From positions 62,001 through 126,000 of the forward strand of contig NZ_JAQIIO010000005.1 in the NCBI RefSeq assembly GCF_027891095.1: DNA of 64,000 nt. The letters run 5' to 3'. How positions within the stretch are numbered: the first letter of the stretch is position 1; the number at the start of each line of letters is the position of its first letter. Below the pieces are notes generated by a model. The model worked only from the letters and a program-made list of their open reading frames with translations. It was not told the origin of the DNA and did not search any database. Positions 57,599-64,000 of this stretch are shown here, piece by piece. The position numbers and the translations under genes are program-made. Source of the stretch: Aliiroseovarius salicola (lineage in GTDB: Bacteria > Pseudomonadota > Alphaproteobacteria > Rhodobacterales > Rhodobacteraceae).

Positions 57599-57630
57599 GC
57601 GGCCCGAGGTTGGTTTCAACCTCGGGCCGC
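57599..57630 (-). other. 14-bp hairpin between prfB and the GNAT gene
   Basis: GCGGCCCGAGGTTG (57599-57612), loop GTTT, CAACCTCGGGCCGC (57617-57630). The stem is perfect but no T run follows on either strand. It begins 15 bases upstream of the GNAT ATG and 32 bases after the prfB stop, so it could limit read-through, protect the prfB 3' end or affect GNAT translation. Confidence 0.7.
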
Positions 57631-57661
57631 CAATTGTCTGTCGACTTTCTGACAATCAGGA

Positions 57662-58789
57662 TCAGTCTTCGGCGTTTGCCTCAGCCCGCGACTTGCCCGC
57701 CACATCCTGTGCCAGCACCGCAGCCATGAACGCATCCAGATCACCATCCAGCACACCTTTGGTGTCGGAGGTCTCATGACCGGTGCGCAGGTCTTTCACC
57801 ATCTGATAGGGCTGCAACACGTAAGAGCGGATCTGATTGCCCCAGCCTGCATCACCCTTGTTTTCATGCGCTTCGTTGATCGCAGCGTTCCGCTTATCCA
57901 GCTCCATTTGGTAAAGACGCGATTTCAGCGCCTTCATGGCGATGTCGCGGTTCTGGTGCTGCGATTTCTCTGAACTGGTGGTCACGACGCCGGTTGGAAG
58001 GTGGGTGATCCGGACCGCCGAATCCGTTGTGTTCACGTGCTGACCACCCGCACCGGACGACCGATAAGTGTCGATGCGAATATCCGCTGGGTTCACCTCA
58101 ATCTCGATATTGTCATCCACCACCGGATAAACCCACACCGAGCTGAAAGATGTGTGGCGTTTGGCGGCACTGTCATAGGGCGAAATGCGCACCAGACGAT
58201 GCACGCCGCTTTCCGATTTCAGCCAGCCATAGGCGTTATGCCCCGAGATCTTGTAGGCGGCGGACTTGATGCCAGCCTCTTCTCCAGAACTTTCAGATTG
58301 CAATTCAACCTTATAGCCATGTTGCTCAGCCCAGCGGACATACATACGCGCCAGCATCGACGCCCAGTCACAGCTTTCCGTGCCCCCGGCACCCGAGTTG
58401 ATTTCAAGAAAGGTGTCGTTGCTGTCGGCCTCACCATCAAGCAGCGCTTCAAGTTCTGCTGCGGCGGCCTTTTCGGCCAGCACCTTCAGACCGGCTTCGG
58501 CCTCTTCAACAACTTCGTCATCCTCTTCCATCTCCCCCAATTCAATGAGGTCCACATTGTCCTGCATCTCCTGCGCCATGGCTTTGTAACCATTAACGGA
58601 ATCCAAAAGGGTCTGGCGATCTCGCATCAGTTTCTGGGCGCGCTCGGGGTCATTCCAAAGATCGGGATCTTCGGTCATTGCATTGAACTCTTCCAGCCTG
58701 TGTTCAGCCGTTTCCCACCCGATCCGCTCGCGCAGCAGGGCCAGGGATTTCTCAATGGCTTCTACGTTTTTCTGAGCTTCTGCCCGCAT
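57662..58789 (-). CDS. prfB: peptide chain release factor 2
   Basis: Terminates at UAA and UGA. 375 residues in one continuous frame: GGQ at 248-250 and SPY (SPF equivalent) at 203-205. There is no internal UGA with programmed frameshift, unlike E. coli prfB; this is known in other alphaproteobacteria. GGQ is presumably methylated by PrmC from 33356. Confidence 0.96.
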   Translation of the reverse strand: MRAEAQKNVEAIEKSLALLRERIGWETAEHRLEEFNAMTEDPDLWNDPERAQKLMRDRQTLLDSVNGYKAMAQEMQDNVDLIELGEMEEDDEVVEEAEAGLKVLAEKAAAAELEALLDGEADSNDTFLEINSGAGGTESCDWASMLARMYVRWAEQHGYKVELQSESSGEEAGIKSAAYKISGHNAYGWLKSESGVHRLVRISPYDSAAKRHTSFSSVWVYPVVDDNIEIEVNPADIRIDTYRSSGAGGQHVNTTDSAVRITHLPTGVVTTSSEKSQHQNRDIAMKALKSRLYQMELDKRNAAINEAHENKGDAGWGNQIRSYVLQPYQMVKDLRTGHETSDTKGVLDGDLDAFMAAVLAQDVAGKSRAEANAED

Positions 58790-59061
58790 GGGTTTGTCCT
58801 CGGTTCAAGAATTCGTCCCTCGCAATATCAATCACGGCGGAAATGGGCAAGTTATCATACGTCCGGTGTCACCAGCTTTCTGATAATAATGGGCTTGTCC
58901 GAGGTCTGGAACCGGCACCAGCGGTGCAGCCCAACAGCATTCCGCCACTCGCAGGCTGACGGCGGTTGGCCCGAAGCATGTGCTTCAATTCCCTCTTGCC
59001 CTCGTCCAGTATCAAGCAGACAACTGCGGACAAGAATAAACCAGTGAGGGATTAGGGGAAG

Positions 59062-59718
59062 ATGCAGGATTGGGGCGGGTATATCCTTGGATTCATCTTT
59101 TTCTTTGCAAGCCATTCGATCCCCACACGCCCCGGGGTAAAATCCAGATTTGTCGATGTTCTGGGGGCCAGAGGGTTCACCCTGGCATATAGCGCCCTGT
59201 CCACATTCGCTTTGGCCGTGCTGATCCTCTCTGCCCGAACCGCGCCGCAAATTCCCCTGTGGCATTGGGCCGAATGGCACAATCACCTCGCGCTGACCCT
59301 CATGCTGGTCGCGATGATCATCGTCGCGCTGGCGCTGGGTCGTCCCAATCCCCTGTCCTTTGGCGGATCACAGAATGACAGGTTCGACCCCAAACAGCCG
59401 GGACTGATTGGATGGCTGCACCATCCGCTTCTCGCGGCCCTGTTCCTGTGGTCCCTCGCTCATATGATCGCCAATGGAGATCTGGCGCATGTGATCATGT
59501 TCGGCTGTTTCGCCCTGTTTTCATTCTTTGGTCGCAAGATCATCAACCGTCGAAAAATCCGGCAGTTGGGAGAGGAGGAGTGGCAGCGACTGGCGGCAAC
59601 ACGTCGAGAGATCCTACCCAGCATGAATGGGATGATCCGAGTTTGTTTGGGGGTTCTCCTCTACGGGCTGATCCTGTGGGCACATGAACCGGTGATCGGG
59701 ATCTCTCCCCTACCCTGA
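59062..59718 (+). CDS. NnrU family membrane protein
   Basis: 218 residues with six membrane helices. NnrU family features: FFFASHSIPTRPGVKSRF near the start and GRPNPLSFGG in the middle. The founding member was linked to nitric-oxide metabolism, but the family is widespread without denitrification genes and none is here. AGGGGAAG precedes the ATG. Followed by the two-hairpin repeat, copy B. Confidence 0.88.
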   Translation: MQDWGGYILGFIFFFASHSIPTRPGVKSRFVDVLGARGFTLAYSALSTFALAVLILSARTAPQIPLWHWAEWHNHLALTLMLVAMIIVALALGRPNPLSFGGSQNDRFDPKQPGLIGWLHHPLLAALFLWSLAHMIANGDLAHVIMFGCFALFSFFGRKIINRRKIRQLGEEEWQRLAATRREILPSMNGMIRVCLGVLLYGLILWAHEPVIGISPLP

Positions 59719-59781
59719 ATGGGGAGTTGAAGCCCCTGTTTTTCAGAGGGGCGGCTACGCCGCGCTGGTGTGTTTGATGAA

Positions 59782-59841
59782 GGGGCTCTGCCCCTCGGGC
59801 TGCGCCCTCACCCCGGGATATTTTTGGCAAGAGGAAAAGGG
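59782..59841 (+). repeat. two-hairpin intergenic element, copy B
   Basis: Hairpin 1 GGGGC-TCT-GCCCC (59782-59794), two bases, hairpin 2 GGGC-TGC-GCCC (59797-59807), then CTCACCCCGGGATATTT (59807-59823) and a purine-rich tail. Same layout as copy A at 12371; hairpin 2 differs in sequence but stays paired. Lies 64 bases after the NnrU stop. Confidence 0.65.
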
Positions 59842-59944
59842 AGCGGGCAGTCTTTCCACGTGACGCTCGCAAATGACCTTTGTCGGAAATGCAAATGCCC
59901 CGAGGTCACGACCCCGGGGCATATCGCGTCTTCTTTGTAGCGTC

Positions 59945-60763
59945 TTATACGGTGCCGCCGAGGCTGCCTTCCAGCTGGACAAGCTCTTGTCCGCCGGCCA
60001 TCAGGTCCTGCAGTTCTTCGTGCTCGATTTCACCGCGTTTGGCCGTTCCGAGTGTCTTGCCGCGATTAAGCACGGTGAAACGGTCGCCCACCGCCATGGC
60101 ATGGCGCACATTGTGGGTGATGAAGACCACGCCGATGCCCTGCTTACGCACCTTGTCGATAGTGGCCAGCACATTGGCCGTCTGACGCACACCAAGCGCC
60201 GAGGTCGGTTCGTCCAGGATCAAAACCTTGGCCCCGAAGTGAACCGCACGGGCGATGGCAACAGTCTGGCGTTCACCGCCGGACAGGGTGCCCACGGCCT
60301 GATCCGGCCCACGCAGGTTGATGCCCATTTTGCGCATCTCTTCCATTGTGACCTGATTGGCGTGGTCATGATCGAAAAACGAGATCCCCGCGAACTTCTT
60401 GACCGGCTCGTTGCCCATAAAGAAGTTGCGGCTGACCGACATCAGCGGGATCATGGCCAGATGCTGGTGCACCGTGGCGATCCCGGCGGAAATCGCATCG
60501 CGCGGATCTTCGAAGCTCATTGGCTGGCCTTCGAAATAGATTTCGCCTGCGGTGGGTTTATGCACCCCTGACATTGTCTTGATGAAGGTCGATTTCCCCG
60601 CGCCATTGTCGCCCAGAAGGCAGTGACATTCACCGGGATACACATCAACCGAAACACCTGCCAGAGCAATCACCGAGCCAAAGTGCTTTTCGATATTTTT
60701 CATCTCGATGATCGGCTTGTTTGCGACCGGATCCCCGTGATGGAATTTGCTATCTTCAGTCAT
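59945..60763 (-). CDS. sugar-type ABC transporter, ATP-binding protein
   Basis: 272 residues, one nucleotide-binding domain (not the double domain of RbsA/XylG), as in the FrcA-like group. Walker [10 protein letters not shown] at 51-59, signature [15 protein letters not shown], Walker [12 protein letters not shown]. Start overlaps the permease region with one base between (TGA-T-ATG), so translation is coupled. Last gene of the operon. Substrate unknown. Confidence 0.92.
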   Translation of the reverse strand: MTEDSKFHHGDPVANKPIIEMKNIEKHFGSVIALAGVSVDVYPGECHCLLGDNGAGKSTFIKTMSGVHKPTAGEIYFEGQPMSFEDPRDAISAGIATVHQHLAMIPLMSVSRNFFMGNEPVKKFAGISFFDHDHANQVTMEEMRKMGINLRGPDQAVGTLSGGERQTVAIARAVHFGAKVLILDEPTSALGVRQTANVLATIDKVRKQGIGVVFITHNVRHAMAVGDRFTVLNRGKTLGTAKRGEIEHEELQDLMAGGQELVQLEGSLGGTV

Positions 60764-60764
60764 A

Positions 60765-61889
60765 TCAACGCTCCCCGGTTATCATGCGGCGGATATAGGT
60801 GTTCAGGATCACAGCCGCCAACAGGATCAGCCCGAGGAACACCCTGAAGAGCGAGCTTTCCACGCCCGCGAAGAACAGGCCCTGCTGCACCACACCGAAG
60901 ATCAATGCGCCAAGGGCTGCCCCGATCACCGAACCATAGCCGCCAGTGAGAAGCGCACCACCAATGACCACCGCAATGATTGCCTCGAATTCTTTCAGAA
61001 GGCCGCGATCCGCACCCGCAGAACCAAACTCCATCACCTGGCAGGCGGCAAATACGGTTGCGCAGAACGCAGTGAACATGAACATCAGGATCTTTACGCG
61101 GTTCACCGGCACACCCGAGTTGCGGGCCGCTTCTGCGTCCCCACCCGAGGCAAAGATCCAGTTTCCAAACTTGGTTTTGGTCAGAAGAATGTGGCCAAAG
61201 ATGATCAGCGCAATTGCCCAGACAACCAGCATTGGAATGCCATCAACCACCGGCTGCCCTTCGCGTGACCCACGCGCGAACGTCTCGATCAGGCCGATCT
61301 CACCGAACCAACTGAACAGTCCGGTCAGGATTTTGCCACCGAATACAGCCGCCAGCCAATCGCCTTCCGCTACATCCTTGACGCCACCGATGATCGTTTT
61401 GCGTTCGATGGTCTGCGGGAAGTAAATGGTAAAGCCGCGCAGGATGAACAGGAACGCCAGGGTCACGATGAAACTGGGCAGTCCGGTGCGGATCACGATG
61501 TAGCCGTTGACCGCGCCTAACGCAGTGCAGATCACGAATGTCACCACGATTGCCATCCAAACTGGCCACCCCAGAGTGACCGAGAAAATCGCGATCAACA
61601 TCCCGGCAAAACCAATCATCGAACCGACGGAGAGGTCAAACTCACCTGCGATCATCAAAAGGCAGGCCCCCACGGCGATAATCATGAATTGTGCCGAAAC
61701 CTGACTCCAGTTCAACACGCCTTTGGACGAGAACATACCGCTGTCAAAGGCAAACAGAGCAAACATGGTGAAAACGATGATGGTGCCGACAATCCCGCCC
61801 AGTTCGGGGCGGATCATCGCTTCGCGAAAGCGTGAACGTTCTTTGATACGTTCATCAACCTTTTCTGCAGCGTTTTGTGCGTTAGACAT
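60765..61889 (-). CDS. sugar-type ABC transporter, permease
   Basis: 374 residues, about 9-10 membrane helices, RbsC/FrcC family (BPD_transp_2). [18 protein letters not shown] is the characteristic loop, and GRxSREGQ-type soluble insert lies after helix 6. GAGG precedes the ATG. Between binding protein and ATPase genes. Confidence 0.92.
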   Translation of the reverse strand: MSNAQNAAEKVDERIKERSRFREAMIRPELGGIVGTIIVFTMFALFAFDSGMFSSKGVLNWSQVSAQFMIIAVGACLLMIAGEFDLSVGSMIGFAGMLIAIFSVTLGWPVWMAIVVTFVICTALGAVNGYIVIRTGLPSFIVTLAFLFILRGFTIYFPQTIERKTIIGGVKDVAEGDWLAAVFGGKILTGLFSWFGEIGLIETFARGSREGQPVVDGIPMLVVWAIALIIFGHILLTKTKFGNWIFASGGDAEAARNSGVPVNRVKILMFMFTAFCATVFAACQVMEFGSAGADRGLLKEFEAIIAVVIGGALLTGGYGSVIGAALGALIFGVVQQGLFFAGVESSLFRVFLGLILLAAVILNTYIRRMITGER

Positions 61890-61957
61890 GATGGCCTCGC
61901 AAATCCTCTTTTCAAGTGGCTACACCAACCGATGTTAGCCAACCTTTTTTTGGCAAT

Positions 61958-61987
61958 AAAAAAAGGGGGCCAAATTAATGGCCACCC
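61958..61987 (-). terminator. hairpin with T run between binding protein and permease genes
   Basis: On the minus strand GGG-T-GGCCA, loop TTAATT, TGGCCCCC, then seven T. It lies 17 bases after the binding-protein stop. Partial termination here would leave the binding protein in excess over the membrane parts, as is common in such operons. Confidence 0.75.
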
Positions 61988-62003
61988 AAGTCACAGAGAA
62001 TAA

Positions 62004-62954
62004 TCAGCGATATTCGCCGGCAAACATCTCAACTTTCTCAAGCCCGTCTGCGGTAACAAAACCGGGGCCGGAGTTGATGTTGTTGCCCGGCAGAACACCG
62101 TAGCGGTGATAGTTGGTCAAAACGACCACCGGCAGGTAGGCCTGCAGGAACGGCTGCTGGTCGATGCCCCAGTTGATGGTGCCTGCTTTGATGCCCTTCA
62201 CGATATCTTCACCAAGGTCGAAGGTGCCAAAGTAGATTTCGCCAGCTAGACCTTCAGCGTCCAGAGCCAGCAAGGTCGGATCAGCCGATGTCGGTCCCAG
62301 TGTCAGAACTGCATCCGTGTTGGGGTTGGCGGAAAGATAGGCCTGAACCTTGTTCTTGATTTCCGACGGGTCCTGCCCCGAATCGATCATCTGGTTACCC
62401 AGATCCACGCCCAGACCGTCGGCAAAGCCCTGGCAACGCTCGGTCGACGATGGCGACGAGATATAGTGGTTCACGCAAAGGAACGAACCTACACCGTCGC
62501 CTTTCGCACGCAGACCAGCTGCGTAACCTGCATCATATTCCGGCTGGCCCACATACATCAGAGCCCCCACTTCGCGGGCCTGTTCAGGTGTGCCGGAGTT
62601 CATGATGATCACATCAACGCCGCTGTCGACGGCCGCCATGATCGGACCTGACAGAACGTCATAGTCGGACAGCGTGGTGATGATCCCATTTGGACCGGAT
62701 GCCGCAGCCTGTTCGATGATACGCGCCATGTCAGCAAGGTCACCGGTGGGCGGGTTGCGATATTCAACTTCAACGCCCATCTGCTCACCAGCCAGTGCGA
62801 TGCCGTTCTTGATGGTGTTCCACCAGCTGTCGCTGTCCGGTGCATGGCTGACCAGGATGTATTTTTCGCCCTCTGCGCTGGCCGTCGTGGCCGCCATAAG
62901 GGGCGTTGCAACAAGTGCAGTAGCCAGTGCAAGTTTCTTCATCATCGATGTCAT
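62004..62954 (-). CDS. sugar-type ABC transporter, periplasmic binding protein
   Basis: 316 residues. Signal peptide from the MMKKLALATALVATPLMA region, cut near TTASA; the mature part starts with YILVSHAPDSDSWWNTIKNG, a periplasmic-binding-protein class I (RbsB-like) fold. The hinge and ligand loops differ from classic ribose, xylose and fructose proteins, so I do not name a sugar. GGAGG lies 8 bases before the ATG at 62954. First gene of the operon, divergent from the LacI-type regulator. Confidence 0.9.
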   Translation of the reverse strand: MTSMMKKLALATALVATPLMAATTASAEGEKYILVSHAPDSDSWWNTIKNGIALAGEQMGVEVEYRNPPTGDLADMARIIEQAAASGPNGIITTLSDYDVLSGPIMAAVDSGVDVIIMNSGTPEQAREVGALMYVGQPEYDAGYAAGLRAKGDGVGSFLCVNHYISSPSSTERCQGFADGLGVDLGNQMIDSGQDPSEIKNKVQAYLSANPNTDAVLTLGPTSADPTLLALDAEGLAGEIYFGTFDLGEDIVKGIKAGTINWGIDQQPFLQAYLPVVVLTNYHRYGVLPGNNINSGPGFVTADGLEKVEMFAGEYR

Positions 62955-63043
62955 TAGATCTTCCTCCCAGTTTTCACCCATTTGCGGGTGATGAGCGGTT
63001 CCTCTCCGCCCTGCGACTCGTGTTAAAGCACATCACCACAAAT

Positions 63044-63061
63044 TTTGCAACCGGTTGCAAA
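63044..63061. promoter_or_regulatory. LacI-family operator
   Basis: TTTGCAACCGGTTGCAAA, a perfect 18-bp palindrome with central CG, 90 bases before both the binding-protein and the regulator start codons. The regulator probably binds here and controls the transporter and itself. Confidence 0.82.
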
Positions 63062-63150
63062 TATGGAAATTACAGTTCATGCTGCACCTGCCCCCAGAAA
63101 CAGATAAAAAGGTCGGAACAGGATACCCAAGCTCCGGAAAGTGATCGAAT

Positions 63151-64000
63151 ATGGCCGTTACCCTGAAAGAAGTTGCCGAACGCGCGGGCGTATCACGCTC
63201 TGCCGTGTCACGCACTTTCACTGATGGCGCCTCGGTGTCCGACAAGATGCGGCGCAAGGTGGAAAAGGCGGCACGCGAGTTGGGTTATAGCCCCAATGCA
63301 CTGGCCTCGTCCCTCACCACCGGACGTACCAAACTGATCGGGCTGATCTCAGACAACTTTCACAACCCGTTTTTCCTGAAAGCCTTTGATGTCTTCACAT
63401 CGGGTCTTCAGGCCCGCGATCTGCGCCCGCTCTTGGTCAACCTGACCTCCATGCCCGATCCGGATGATGCGGTGCAGATGCTCAGGCAATATTCCGTGGA
63501 CGGGGTGATTGTTGCCTCTTCCACTGTTCCACCAAGCTTTGCGACATTATTCGAAAAGGCCAATATCCCCGCGGTATTTGCCTTTGCCCGCTATCGTGGC
63601 AGCGCCAATTCCAATGTTGTCGGCATCGACAACGAATTTGCAGGCGCATTTGCCGCCCGCACCCTGATCGAACGCGGATATCGCAACATCGCCTATCTCG
63701 GCGGCCCTCAGGCGGCGGTCTCAACCACGGATCGCCTAAAAGGGTTTTCCGCAGAAATGGCCAGCCATGGGCTTGGCTTCACCCACACATTTTCTGGTAA
63801 GTATTCTTTTCAGGCGGGGCGGACTGAAATGCTACGCCTCATCGATCAGGGGGATTTAGCCGAGGTCTATTTTGGCGCGGATGACATCATTTCCATCGGT
63901 GCGCTCAGCGCGCTGGAAAGCCGCGGCATTCGGGTACCAGAAGATGTCGGAATTCTCGGCCTCAACGACCTGGAAATGGCCGGATGGGAAAACATCAACC
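63151..64000 (+). CDS. LacI-family transcriptional regulator (cut by window edge)
   Basis: 283 residues visible of about 340. N-terminal helix-turn-helix (TLKEVAERAGVSRSAVSRTF) and hinge (SPNALASSLTTGRT), then the periplasmic-binding-protein-like effector domain (LIGLISDNFHNPFF, YRNIAYLGGP). Divergent from the ABC operon with an 18-bp palindrome between, so it is presumably the local repressor responding to the transported sugar. Confidence 0.95.
   Translation, partial: MAVTLKEVAERAGVSRSAVSRTFTDGASVSDKMRRKVEKAARELGYSPNALASSLTTGRTKLIGLISDNFHNPFFLKAFDVFTSGLQARDLRPLLVNLTSMPDPDDAVQMLRQYSVDGVIVASSTVPPSFATLFEKANIPAVFAFARYRGSANSNVVGIDNEFAGAFAARTLIERGYRNIAYLGGPQAAVSTTDRLKGFSAEMASHGLGFTHTFSGKYSFQAGRTEMLRLIDQGDLAEVYFGADDIISIGALSALESRGIRVPEDVGILGLNDLEMAGWENIN

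Noticed and set aside
57662-58789. Programmed +1 frameshift in prfB
   Set aside because: The frame is continuous for 375 codons; no internal UGA is present near codon 26.

Overview
The window reads as core chromosome of an alphaproteobacterium, most likely a marine Rhodobacterales (Roseobacter-group) species. The evidence is a GAAC-N7-GAAC SOS box in front of uvrA, the prfA-prmC-DUF4167 gene order, a class II B12-dependent ribonucleotide reductase, several families typical of the group (DUF2852, DUF4167, NnrU, DUF1499), and moderately high GC with clean Shine-Dalgarno sites. I see no prophage, insertion sequence, CRISPR array, toxin-antitoxin pair or defence island. About 60 protein genes and one tRNA account for almost all of the sequence.

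Layout. 1-3.7 kb: sugar-phosphate operon zwf-pgl-pgi (pgi runs off the left edge) behind a perfect LacI-type palindrome. 3.8-5.5 kb: a ureohydrolase and an HNH endonuclease. 5.6-11.1 kb: a cobalamin cluster in two divergent arms, cbiD-cobK (then alkA and an esterase) and cobA-cobB. 11.1-16.1 kb: MFS exporter, glnE, YbaK deacylase. 16.4-19.5 kb: a Popeye/cNMP-type membrane protein, DUF2852 and RDD proteins, and Bpt leucyltransferase. 19.6-22.2 kb: ilvIH behind a complete transcription attenuator with an Ile-Leu-Leu-Val-Val-Val leader peptide. 22.3-27 kb: a CSD-like protein, and nrdJ with its terminator and an NrdR box. 27.3-33.1 kb: a small secreted protein, tRNA-Pro(UGG), DUF192, a double cold-shock protein, pdxH/fabI divergent pair, gpt, an imine-reductase-like enzyme and DUF4167. 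33.3-40.8 kb: prmC-prfA, two overlapping convergent genes, a second ureohydrolase (agmatinase type), an M20 amidohydrolase, mazG, a stand-alone fbpA and a Nudix hydrolase. 40.8-49 kb: uvrA with SOS box, rhodanese, lpd, DUF924, MFS and queA. 49-59.7 kb: a giant AsmA-like protein, bcp-DUF455, M23 peptidase-bactofilin, DUF2189, GNAT, prfB, NnrU. 59.9-64 kb: a sugar-type ABC transporter divergent from a LacI regulator (cut by the right edge) with an 18-bp palindrome between them.

How it fits together. The cob genes supply the cofactor that NrdJ needs. Both class I release factors and their methyltransferase PrmC are present. M23-bactofilin is a cell-shape pair. The most interesting material is regulatory: the ilv attenuator, paired 19-bp dyads in front of the DUF2852 gene, and an intergenic two-hairpin element present twice with a covarying stem. 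No wholly new enzymatic system is evident; the strongest leads are the duplicated dyad, the covarying repeat, the bacterial Popeye protein and the antisense-overlapping gene pair.
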